A stretch of 64,000 nt of DNA from Caldisericota bacterium (GTDB lineage Bacteria; Caldisericota; JANLFM01), in assembly GCA_024655865.1 (NCBI GenBank), contig JANLFM010000006.1, positions 17,639 to 81,638 of the forward strand, written 5' to 3'. Under the pieces are notes generated by a model. It was not told where the DNA came from and did not search any database. It saw only the letters and a program-made list of their open reading frames with translations. Position 1 is the first letter of the stretch. Each line of letters opens with the position of its first letter. A program made the translations under genes and the position numbers. Positions 26,718-34,830 of the stretch are shown piece by piece.

Positions 26718-26759
26718 ATGAATAATTTTAATTTTTTACTGAAGAATAATTCTAATTAA
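26718..26759 (+). CDS. Possible 13-residue leader peptide before the histidine kinase
   Basis: ATG at 26718 lies 11 bases after GGGGAGGG, the only good ribosome site in the leader, and reads MNNFNFLLKNNSN then TAA. The stop is 15 bases before the kinase ATG at 26775, which has no Shine-Dalgarno sequence of its own. The arrangement would allow translation re-initiation on the kinase. The Asn-rich peptide could equally be chance in AT-rich DNA. Confidence 0.3.
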   Translation: MNNFNFLLKNNSN

Positions 26760-26774
26760 TTTTTTATTTGCCAA

Positions 26775-28880
26775 ATGAAAATCGGCCAAAAGGTCCTTTT
26801 GAGCTTCTTCTTGATTGGGGGCATTCCCCTTATCGCCCTGGCCCTCACGGTTTATTTTTTAAACTCCCGTGTTTTCCTTGGGGCTGAAGCCCAACATCTG
26901 ACAAGCTCCCTTTCCACGATGGAATCCTTCCTGAAGCAGGAGAAATCCAGGCTGGAAACCACACTTGAGGACTATGCCCTCTGGAGCGATCACTATCAAG
27001 CTCTCCTTGAGCAGAAGGATGCTTGGATCGAGGAGAACGTTACCTCCTGGGTGCCCCAGCACTTCGGTATGGAGCTGGTGATCCTCTGGGATCGTTTTGG
27101 CAAGACAATTGGCTATGCGGGAGACCCGGCCTCTCTGGATTCTCACATCAGGGAGCTGGCGCTGACCAAAGCTTTGGGCCAGTCTCAGTTTTTCTCAGGA
27201 TTCGAGCGCTTGGGTCCTTCTTTAGCCATTTTTGCTTCCGGTCCCGTCCTTACTAACGAAGGTAAGGGGCCTCCAGCCGGGGCTCTCCTTTTTGTTCGGT
27301 GCCTGAAACCAGAGGATTTATCCTTGTTCGAAAGCGAGGGCTCTTTCCCTCTTCTTCTTGTGGGAAACGACCTTCAGGTGAGCGAAAAATATTCTCAGAC
27401 CCCACAGCTTACCGAGATCAAAAGCAAGGTTGGGGAAATAACTGCTAACTCTGGTTATTTGTTCCTTTCTCAAGGAGCTATTTTAACTTCCAAAGCTCTC
27501 TTAAATCCCGAGGGAAAGGTTATCGGTTATCTGGGCTTCTTCAGCTTTGCCAGAGAAGTAGCGCAGGCCAGGGAAAACACCATAATTTTCTCCCTAATAG
27601 TGGGGTGCGGGTTCTTAGGCCTGGTCATCCTGGCCTCGGGATTTTTGTATAGGTGGCTCCTTGCCCCTCTGAACACCTTGAGTCAGGACCTCCGTAGCCT
27701 GTTTTCCGGAAAAAGGATCGAGGAGAGGAAGTGGCCTCGGGATCAGGTGGGAGCCCTGGCTAGCTCCTTGATGGAACTGTACAGAGAATCCCAGGAAGCG
27801 CGCCAGAAAGCTGAGGCAGAAAATGCCTGGTTCCGCGGGATTTTGGATTCCTCTCAGGACATTCTTTTGATTTTTGATTCTCAGGGAAGGCTCGCAGATG
27901 CCAATAAGGCGGCAGAAGTGTTTTTCTCGACTTCCAAAAAACAATTTCTGGGCTTAGAGCCCGAAGAGGCTTTAAAGAGGTTGAACATAGAACCTGAAAC
28001 TCTCAGCTCCCGGTTTTGGGATGGTTTGAAAGAGGCCTACTCCTCGGGGAAGGAGACGATATACGAAGGGTACTTTGCCGCCATGGACAAACAATTGCTG
28101 GTGAGCTTCCTGCCCCTGTTTTTGAAGAAAGAGCTCAAGGGGGTAATCCTTACCATCAAGGATATTACACCGCTCAGGAATTTAGAGTTAGAAAGGCGCA
28201 CTGTGCTTGAGGGTGTGGTTCATGATCTGGGTTCTCCCATTACATCTCTTCTTGCTGCAGTGGAGCTTATGAAAAAGGGTTGTGATTCCCCCCAAGCGAT
28301 GAGTTATCTCAATGGGATGGAGAACAACCTGCTTCTTCTGAGAAACCTGGTGCAAAATTTAATAAATTTGAACCGCCTGGAAGCTGGCATGGTTAAGCTG
28401 GAGCAAGTTCCCATTAACCTTTCTCAGTTCTTGGAAAGGATTCGCTCCATGTTCCAGCCCCTCATTCAATCCCGCAGGCTGAATCTGGCAGTTGATTGCC
28501 CTGAGGACCTTCCTCCCATTAAAGCGGACCCCACGCGCTTGGAGGAAATTTTTTCCAACCTGATCTCCAACTCCGTAAAGCATACTCCTCCTGATGGTTT
28601 AATTTTGATCAGCGCAAGGAAAATTGACGATGCAATCAAGATACGCTTTCAGGATACAGGCTATGGAATCCCCGAAGAGGAAAGGGATTTCATTTTCCAG
28701 CGTTTCGCTCAAGGAAGAAGGGGGAAAAGGGTCGGGGGTAGCGGCCTGGGCCTCTACATCACCAAATCCTTAATGGAACTGATGGGGGGAGCGATCAAGC
28801 TCGAAAGCGAGAAAGGCAAGGGCACCGTCGTGGAGCTCACGTTCCCCCTCAGCCAGGAAAACTTTAATTCAGGCTCTTGA
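26775..28880 (+). CDS. Membrane histidine kinase with CHASE4, HAMP and PAS domains
   Basis: This is a 701-residue sensor. A first membrane helix (about 8-30) is followed by an extracytoplasmic CHASE4-type domain (residues about 35-265; DYALWSDHYQALLEQKDAWIEENV is typical), a second helix (about 268-295), HAMP (about 296-350) and PAS (about 355-465). A HisKA segment has the acceptor motif VVHDLGSPITS near 483 (HDLGSP in place of the common HELRTP), and the HATPase follows (SNSVKHTPPDG, DTGYGIP, GSGLGLYI). No response regulator is adjacent. It is divergent from the hydrogenase operon, so it may sense an external signal linked to that operon, but this is inference. Confidence 0.92.
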   Translation: MKIGQKVLLSFFLIGGIPLIALALTVYFLNSRVFLGAEAQHLTSSLSTMESFLKQEKSRLETTLEDYALWSDHYQALLEQKDAWIEENVTSWVPQHFGMELVILWDRFGKTIGYAGDPASLDSHIRELALTKALGQSQFFSGFERLGPSLAIFASGPVLTNEGKGPPAGALLFVRCLKPEDLSLFESEGSFPLLLVGNDLQVSEKYSQTPQLTEIKSKVGEITANSGYLFLSQGAILTSKALLNPEGKVIGYLGFFSFAREVAQARENTIIFSLIVGCGFLGLVILASGFLYRWLLAPLNTLSQDLRSLFSGKRIEERKWPRDQVGALASSLMELYRESQEARQKAEAENAWFRGILDSSQDILLIFDSQGRLADANKAAEVFFSTSKKQFLGLEPEEALKRLNIEPETLSSRFWDGLKEAYSSGKETIYEGYFAAMDKQLLVSFLPLFLKKELKGVILTIKDITPLRNLELERRTVLEGVVHDLGSPITSLLAAVELMKKGCDSPQAMSYLNGMENNLLLLRNLVQNLINLNRLEAGMVKLEQVPINLSQFLERIRSMFQPLIQSRRLNLAVDCPEDLPPIKADPTRLEEIFSNLISNSVKHTPPDGLILISARKIDDAIKIRFQDTGYGIPEEERDFIFQRFAQGRRGKRVGGSGLGLYITKSLMELMGGAIKLESEKGKGTVVELTFPLSQENFNSGS

Positions 28881-28892
28881 ATATAACCTGCC

Positions 28893-31190
28893 TTACCAGA
28901 CAGGCCCCGTATCCACGTACTCGATCAGCTTCTCGTTACCCGTGGGCATGTGCACACCTTTGTGGGAGGCGAAGGACTCCTCCCCCCATCCGTAGAACCA
29001 GTCCGTGGGATGGCAGTCAGGGAAGTGCTGGACAACTGGCCCTTCAAGGAGTGGTCCTCTTCCCAGGGCGCGGTCGATCAGGGTTACAGTCTCAGCGCGG
29101 ATGATGGGATCATCGGGGTGGAAAGTGCCGTCCGGCAGTCCCTCCACAATTCCCAAAACGTAGGCGGTCTCGATTTCCTTGATCGCCCAGTGCCCGGAGA
29201 TATCCGGGAAAGGAGGAGCAGGAAGGAAGACTACTGGGTCTATGTCCCGAGCCCGAATCATGGCTACGGCTACGTTGGCACGGGTGGCGGGCTCATCGGG
29301 GCGGAAGGTGCCGTCCGGGAAGCCCGTCATAATCCCAGCCCTGTGCACCGCTTCCACATACTTGAAGCTCCAGTGACTCGGTGGGACATCCGCGTAAAAT
29401 TGCTCGCCGGTTACCGTGCTCTCCAGGTGGAGCAGTCGAGCAATAATCGCTGCGATCTCGGCCCGGGTGACGTTCCGCATGGGTCCAAAAATGTTCCCTA
29501 AATCGCCAGTGTAGCCTTTAATGTAGGCTTCGTGGATTTTACCGCCCACAATGACCACTTCGTCCTCAGACTCCACGGTCAAGGGGGGTCTTGTGGAGGT
29601 GGCTACGGCTTTATTGCGGATCAGCGTGCCGTCGGGAGTGTCCGGGTCGACCTTCACGATCAACTTTAAAAGCCGCCATTCTCCAGGGGCGAGGTTCCCC
29701 AGGTCCCAGGTGGTGATCTTCGTTGCCGAATCAAAGGTGCCTGCAGGGCCCCAGAGAGTAGCTGGGGCGTCCACAAAGGTGGTGTGGTCAGGAAGGGAAT
29801 CCGTGACCTTTACGTAATAGAGGGTCTGATCCCCCTTATTTGCCACCAGGATGAAGAAGGTAATGTTCTCCCCGGCCATCACGGTATCCGCCGTGGCCTT
29901 CTTCTGAATGGTGAGAACTGGCTTTCCGGAAGGCCCGGGAACCGTTTTCAGGGCGGAAAAAAGGATGTAGCGCCAGAGAACCGCCACCGTGGCCGGGAGC
30001 TGTTCCCGATAACCCAAAACGGGAACCGGCGAACCCGATACCGCTCCGGTAGCGTTGATCCCCGAAACAAAGAACTGATAAGTAGCCCCAACCGGTGGGG
30101 AGGGGTTCATCAGGTAGACCACGAGCAGGTATTTTGGTTCTCCCAATTTGATCAAAAGCCCAGGTGCAGGGAAGGTAAAGGTAATTGAGCCGTTGTCCGA
30201 GGGGTAGGTCCCAGAAGCCAGAACGGGCTCTGTGCCGTCGTAAAGAGCGTCCTGATTGGTATCCTCAATTAAAAGCACATTGGCAATGTCGGTCTGGTCA
30301 TTGCCGGTGCCGGTGGCGGTGATGGTCAGGTCGTTCAAATAAACATTTTCAGGAATAACGTCCTGGGATTGTTCCTCGTCAGCAGTGAGCACAAGCTCCA
30401 TCATCTCGTTAAACTTGTCTCCCGGATCATAGTTATGATCGGGCGGGGAATTCTCGCTCTCGAAGATGAGCAGCCGGCCGCGGGGGGCGCCCCAGCAGTC
30501 CGAGGGAACCATATTTCCCCAGGTATTGGGAATCATCCAGTCAGCTTTTGTCGCGCTCGCAGGGGGCCAGTAATAGTAAATGGGTTTGCCGTCGGGATCC
30601 ATTGCTACAGCATCAAAGAGGCAGCCCTTGGGGGAGGGATCGCAGATTTCAATCCCTAAAAAGTCATAGGGAATAGCCATCTCCACAAGCCAGTATTCCG
30701 TGCCTGAGGTGCTGATTGCCCCTGAGAACCCGGGGGGTTCGGAGATCGTTTGCCAGCCAGTTCCTGTTCCTGTGGCGAAGATAAAGGGTGTTTCTCCCGC
30801 TGGATATTGTTGCCTGATGATGATTTGTCGGTCGTCAGTCTGGGGTTTGGAACCTAAATTGTGCAGGGAGCACCATTCAAAACTTAACGGGTGGTATATA
30901 CTTGGAACGGCGTAGTACAGATAAAGTCGCCCCCCGCCGGGATAATCCCCGGGGATGGCCTTCATGTAGACCGCTATTTGCGGCCCACCATCTATACCGA
31001 AGGAAATGTGATTGGCATCAGACCACTCATCTCTGGGAGCAAGCTGGCCGTCGATTTTGGGCGTGGTGCCAAAATCTGCGGAACAGGTCCATTCCTCGTT
31101 GTGCCCGGATGTGGAAGAGGGCAGATAGGCGAAGGAAATCAGAGAGAAAACGAGCAACCAGCTCAGGACCACCTTCAATTTTCCCAACAT
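28893..31190 (-). CDS. Secreted SLH-domain surface protein with DUF11-like module
   Basis: The start chosen is ATG 31190 with AGGAGGTG upstream (765 residues). The longer frame to 31217 has no such site. A signal peptide (MLGKLKVVLSWLLVFSLISF) is followed by a DOMON-like or carbohydrate-binding-like N-terminal region rich in Trp, Tyr and Pro. A DUF11-type repeat occupies about 430-540 (LTIQKKATADTVMAGENITFF). Three SLH modules at the C-terminus (GFPDGTFRPDEPATRAN, GLPDGTFHPDDPIIRAE and a divergent first one) bind the cell-wall polymer. It is anchored through its C-terminus and could be an S-layer accessory protein. It converges on the histidine kinase gene with a 12-bp gap and no visible terminator. 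Confidence 0.88.
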   Translation of the reverse strand: MLGKLKVVLSWLLVFSLISFAYLPSSTSGHNEEWTCSADFGTTPKIDGQLAPRDEWSDANHISFGIDGGPQIAVYMKAIPGDYPGGGRLYLYYAVPSIYHPLSFEWCSLHNLGSKPQTDDRQIIIRQQYPAGETPFIFATGTGTGWQTISEPPGFSGAISTSGTEYWLVEMAIPYDFLGIEICDPSPKGCLFDAVAMDPDGKPIYYYWPPASATKADWMIPNTWGNMVPSDCWGAPRGRLLIFESENSPPDHNYDPGDKFNEMMELVLTADEEQSQDVIPENVYLNDLTITATGTGNDQTDIANVLLIEDTNQDALYDGTEPVLASGTYPSDNGSITFTFPAPGLLIKLGEPKYLLVVYLMNPSPPVGATYQFFVSGINATGAVSGSPVPVLGYREQLPATVAVLWRYILFSALKTVPGPSGKPVLTIQKKATADTVMAGENITFFILVANKGDQTLYYVKVTDSLPDHTTFVDAPATLWGPAGTFDSATKITTWDLGNLAPGEWRLLKLIVKVDPDTPDGTLIRNKAVATSTRPPLTVESEDEVVIVGGKIHEAYIKGYTGDLGNIFGPMRNVTRAEIAAIIARLLHLESTVTGEQFYADVPPSHWSFKYVEAVHRAGIMTGFPDGTFRPDEPATRANVAVAMIRARDIDPVVFLPAPPFPDISGHWAIKEIETAYVLGIVEGLPDGTFHPDDPIIRAETVTLIDRALGRGPLLEGPVVQHFPDCHPTDWFYGWGEESFASHKGVHMPTGNEKLIEYVDTGPVW

Positions 31191-31260
31191 AAATTTACAC
31201 CTCCTCATTTCTTGCAATTTGATTTCTTAGCAGGATGTAATTGGTTAATCTTTCCCCCAG

Positions 31261-31266
31261 ATTATA
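31261..31266 (-). promoter_or_regulatory. -10 element for the SLH protein gene
   Basis: TATAAT on the minus strand lies in the AT-rich 104 bp between the aminopeptidase stop (31295) and the SLH protein start (31190). No convincing -35 is seen. It gives a leader of about 65 bases that includes the strong AGGAGGTG site. Confidence 0.4.
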
Positions 31267-31294
31267 AGCTATTTAAACTCACAAAGAAATTATT

Positions 31295-32401
31295 TTAAAA
31301 ATTTAAAAATTTTCCGTTCTCGTAGATCACCTTTCCGTCCGCTTTCACCCTTGAGCCGTTCTTCATCTCCCGCACTATATCCCAGTGGATGGCTGACTCG
31401 TTCACTCCTCCAGATTCCGAATAGGAGTTCCCCAAAGCGAGATGCACGGTGCCCCCGATCTTTTCGTCGAAAAGGACGTTTTTGGTGCAGATCTGGATGC
31501 CGAAGTTCGTGCCGAAGGAGATTTCGCCGATCCTCCTGGCCCCGGGATCAATTTCCAAAGCGGCTTTTAGGCTCTCCTCTCCCTTTTCTGCAGAAAATTT
31601 CACCACTTCCCCGCGCTCGAACTCCAGGCGTATTCCCTCCACGGGCTTCCCGTAGAACTCGCTGGGGTATTCAAAGTAAATAAATCCCTCGGCGGAATCC
31701 TCAATTGGTCCCGTGAAGATCTCCCCGTCCGGCATATTGATTTTGCCGTCGCAGTTGATCCACTTTCTTCCTTTGACCTTCATCCTCAAGTCGAGATTGG
31801 GGCCCTCAAAGTGCAGCTCCTCCACCTGACCTAAGAACTCGGCCAAACGCTCCTGCTCCTCGTGCACTTTCTTCCAGTAGCCCACGGGATCATTTTCGTC
31901 GGGCATGCAGGCCTGGAACACGAACTCCTGATAATCGGAGAGGGACATCCCGGCCTCCTGGGCCAGAGCATTCGTGGGGTAATCAAAGCCCACCCATTTG
32001 ATGCCCCCTTCCTCCCTGGACTTCATGAACCTCTTCATAAGTGGTTCCAGAACCTTGCGCCTTCTTGCAATCCTTTTGGGATCAATGCCTGCAAGCTCCC
32101 TCAAATTTGCCGGGGCTCCGATCCCGATTTGGACGTCGAGGTGCTCTATTTCGAATTTTCTGATCTCCGAAACGAAATCCAGTTGCTCCAAAGTTGCGTA
32201 GCGGAAGAAGATCTCGTCCAGCCCGTCCAGTCCCAGGCGCAACAGGGGATGGCCTCCGTGGAGGAGAACCTCCCTGTAGATTGCGCGCACCAGGTCCGCG
32301 GCTTCAAGGGTAGAGTTAATGACCACAACCTCTCCTGGTTTTACTTCTACGGAATAATCCACAAGTAATTGAGCCAACTTATCAATTCTGGGGTCGCTCA
32401 T
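31295..32401 (-). CDS. Aminopeptidase, M29 family (AmpS/PepS type)
   Basis: M29 enzymes are cytoplasmic cobalt- or zinc-dependent aminopeptidases with broad specificity, common in thermophiles. At 368 residues it is of usual length. Candidate metal ligands are visible: Glu in EIFTGPIEDS, Glu in GEISFGTN, His in GGTVHLALGNSY and His/Asp in ESAIHWDIV. It overlaps the end of the hydrogenase protease gene by 20 bases, so it is translated from the hydrogenase operon. A link with hydrogenase maturation (for example disposal of cleaved tails) is only a guess. Confidence 0.93.
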   Translation of the reverse strand: MSDPRIDKLAQLLVDYSVEVKPGEVVVINSTLEAADLVRAIYREVLLHGGHPLLRLGLDGLDEIFFRYATLEQLDFVSEIRKFEIEHLDVQIGIGAPANLRELAGIDPKRIARRRKVLEPLMKRFMKSREEGGIKWVGFDYPTNALAQEAGMSLSDYQEFVFQACMPDENDPVGYWKKVHEEQERLAEFLGQVEELHFEGPNLDLRMKVKGRKWINCDGKINMPDGEIFTGPIEDSAEGFIYFEYPSEFYGKPVEGIRLEFERGEVVKFSAEKGEESLKAALEIDPGARRIGEISFGTNFGIQICTKNVLFDEKIGGTVHLALGNSYSESGGVNESAIHWDIVREMKNGSRVKADGKVIYENGKFLNF

Positions 32402-32837
32402 TCTCTTCCTCTCTTTCTTGCACTTCTTTTATCAGGTTTTCCAGTATTTTAATTCCCTTTTCGGCAGAAGCCAGGGCTTCGGGTGAGAGACCCTCGCCAA
32501 AATCAAAATTGTACCCTCTTAGAGAAAGAAGAAAGGCTCGAGGTCGGCGATGATAGAGTTCCTCGAGCCAGAACAGGAATTGCTCCGGAAGGAGGTGGTG
32601 GGAAAGGAAGGAGGGCTTATTTTCCGGGAAAATTTCCCTCACCCGCACTTCCTCCCCTTCCAAAGCCGCATCTACGAATACGGCATAATCACAAAGCGCC
32701 AATTCCTCAAGGAGGTCTAAAGAAAGCTCCTGGAGGAACAACTTCTGGGCGGAAATTTCCGCTTTCTGGACGACATAATGGCCGATCCCGTCGTCCTGGC
32801 GATAAGGATTGCCGTAGGCGATTAAAAGGAGCCTAAT
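32382..32837 (-). CDS. Hydrogenase maturation protease, HoxW type (non-standard start codon)
   Basis: The frame reads IRLLLIAYGNPYRQDDGIG, the GxGNxxRxDDGxG signature of the nickel-dependent protease, followed by a VFVDAALEGEEV segment with the second metal-site Asp. The first ATG/GTG/TTG after an upstream stop lies past the motif, at a Met near 32741, so use of it would delete the active site. The signature therefore needs a rarer codon: ATT at 32837, overlapping the hoxH stop, is the best candidate, with AAAAGG about 10 bases upstream. This gives 151 residues, normal for the family. It should process HoxH after DPCLSCSTH. Confidence 0.8.
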   Translation of the reverse strand: MRLLLIAYGNPYRQDDGIGHYVVQKAEISAQKLFLQELSLDLLEELALCDYAVFVDAALEGEEVRVREIFPENKPSFLSHHLLPEQFLFWLEELYHRRPRAFLLSLRGYNFDFGEGLSPEALASAEKGIKILENLIKEVQEREEENERPQN

Positions 32838-34257
32838 CTCTTTGAATCCTTTTTTCCAGTTTCCCCTCCTGGTTGTAGATTTCTACGATCAGGGGCATCT
32901 TCCCCACAGCATGAGTGGAGCAGGAGAGGCAGGGATCGTAACAGCGGATAGCTCCTTCCACGCGGTTGAGCATCCCTTCCTTGAGGTTTTTGCCGTCCAC
33001 GAATCCCCTGGCCACGAGGTCCACAGCTTTGCTCATAGCCCAGTTGTTGTGCCCGGTAGCCACGATCAGGTTGGATTTCTTCATGGTCCCAGTTCCGTCC
33101 ACCCAGTAATGGTGAATCAGGGTCCCCCGGGGTGCCTCGATCACGCCGATCCCTTCCTCGTTTTTGGGGGTGCCGAAAGTGAAGACGTCCTGAGAAAGAA
33201 TGTCGGGGTCTTTCAGGATCTCTATAGCACGCTCGGCGGCATAGAGGGTCTCAATCAAGCGCGCATAGTGGTAGTAAAGCGAGCTCTCCACGGGTTTTCC
33301 CCCGTTCACCTTTTTGAACTCCAGGAACTCCTTATGAGCCAGAGGAGTGGAGATGGAGTCCGCCACATTCAGGCGCCCCAGCGGTCCCACGCGGTAGAAA
33401 CCCTCTTCCGGACCGAGCTCTTTGAAGAATGGGAACTTGAGGTAGGTCCAGTCTTCAACTTTCTCCCCGATGTATTTCAGGTAATCTTTGCCCTCGAACT
33501 CCCTGACGATCTTTCCCTCCTTATCCATGAAGCGCACAATGCCGTCATAGAGCTCTAAGGAACCGTCCTTTTTCACAAGCCCCATATACCCGGAGGGGAA
33601 GGAAGCAAATTGATTGCACTCCTCCTTGTGCTCGGAAATCCACTTTTTGGCGATCTCGATTCCCTCCTGAATGTACGGGATTCCCTCCTCCAGGAAAGAG
33701 AGCATCTCATCCCTGCGAGCTTCATCGAGGGCGGCGTTCACCCCTCCGGGAACGGCGAAGGTGGGGTGGATCCTTCTTCCCGCCGTAAGCTCAATGATTC
33801 TCTGCCCAAATTTGCGCAGCTTCACGGCCTTTAAGGCTATATCCGGGTTAGCCTGAATCAGCCCCACCACATTGCGCACGGCGGGGTCCGCATCCCACCC
33901 CAAAAGGAGGTCCGGGCCAGCCAGCTCAAAGAAGTGCATGGCGTGGGACTGGACAATCTGTCCCATGTGGACAAGCTCTCGCAGAAGTTTGGCCGGCCTG
34001 GGAATGTCCACGCCGATGACGGCGTCGCAGGCTTTGGCCGAGGCTAAATGGTGAGAGATGGGGCAGATGCCGCAGATGCGCTCGGTGATCATGGGCATCT
34101 CCGAGAAGGGCCTGCCCTCGGTGAATTTTTCATAACCGCGGTACTGATCCACGTGGAAGTAGGTCTTTTCCACCTTTCCCTGATCGTCCAGGAAGATGGA
34201 AACCCTGGCGTGACCTTCAATTCTGGTAACTGGATTTATCGTAATTTTTTCTCCCAT
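32833..34257 (-). CDS. hoxH: Group 3 [NiFe]-hydrogenase large subunit (HoxH/MvhA type)
   Basis: The 474-residue protein has both nickel-iron motifs: RICGIC (Cys62, Cys65) and DPCLSCSTH (Cys443, Cys446, His449). The 25 residues after His449 (AVGKMPLIVE and on) are the tail removed in maturation. The DPCxxCxxH ending and the SPISHH-like box after the first motif (CPISHH) place it with cytoplasmic group 3 enzymes. With the downstream-to-upstream genes hoxY-U-F-E it makes an NAD(P)-coupled bidirectional enzyme (group 3d-like). A good ribosome site (AGGAGG) precedes the ATG. Confidence 0.95.
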   Translation of the reverse strand: MGEKITINPVTRIEGHARVSIFLDDQGKVEKTYFHVDQYRGYEKFTEGRPFSEMPMITERICGICPISHHLASAKACDAVIGVDIPRPAKLLRELVHMGQIVQSHAMHFFELAGPDLLLGWDADPAVRNVVGLIQANPDIALKAVKLRKFGQRIIELTAGRRIHPTFAVPGGVNAALDEARRDEMLSFLEEGIPYIQEGIEIAKKWISEHKEECNQFASFPSGYMGLVKKDGSLELYDGIVRFMDKEGKIVREFEGKDYLKYIGEKVEDWTYLKFPFFKELGPEEGFYRVGPLGRLNVADSISTPLAHKEFLEFKKVNGGKPVESSLYYHYARLIETLYAAERAIEILKDPDILSQDVFTFGTPKNEEGIGVIEAPRGTLIHHYWVDGTGTMKKSNLIVATGHNNWAMSKAVDLVARGFVDGKNLKEGMLNRVEGAIRCYDPCLSCSTHAVGKMPLIVEIYNQEGKLEKRIQRD

Positions 34258-34265
34258 AGTTCCTC

Positions 34266-34808
34266 CTAATCGTACTTCAGAAGCTCTTCTTTGAGCTCTG
34301 GGGTTTTCCCCTCCAGGATATCCTTGAGCACTTTATAGATAGCGTCCGCCGAGGGAGGGCAACCGGGAATGTAGAAGTCCACCTTTACCACTTCGTTCAG
34401 GGCCATGCACTTCTTGAGGTGTTTGCCAATTCCCGGACCCTGGGGGATCTTTCCCTCCACCGTGCTCTCAGTGTTTACATATCCTCTTTTTAAAAGCTCC
34501 TCGATGGGAATGTAGTTTCTCATGGTGTTGATCCCGCCGAAGACCGCACAGTCCCCTAAAGCAACCAGGATCTTGCAGCGCTCGCGGAAGAGTTTCGCTA
34601 CCTCCTCGTGGTGGTCGGTGGCCACTGCTCCCTCGAGCACCCCGATATCCGTTCCGAAAGCGGGGACCTTAAGGTCGGTTATAGGTGTGGCGGTGATCAC
34701 CAACCCCTCATTGATCAGCTCCACTAATCGCTCATCCATATCTAAGAGGGACATGTGGCAACCCGCACACCCCTCTAACCAGTCGCTCGCTAAGGTTATC
34801 TTCTTCAT
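34266..34808 (-). CDS. hoxY: Group 3 [NiFe]-hydrogenase small subunit (HoxY type)
   Basis: At 180 residues it has ligands for one proximal [4Fe-4S] cluster only: GCAGCH (Cys14, Cys17), GDCAVFGG and IPGCPPS. There is no signal peptide or extra cluster domain, as in HoxY and MvhG. It pairs with the large subunit 8 bases downstream. AGGAGG precedes the ATG. Confidence 0.94.
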   Translation of the reverse strand: MKKITLASDWLEGCAGCHMSLLDMDERLVELINEGLVITATPITDLKVPAFGTDIGVLEGAVATDHHEEVAKLFRERCKILVALGDCAVFGGINTMRNYIPIEELLKRGYVNTESTVEGKIPQGPGIGKHLKKCMALNEVVKVDFYIPGCPPSADAIYKVLKDILEGKTPELKEELLKYD

Positions 34809-34830
34809 GGCGTTCCTCCTGACCTTTGCC

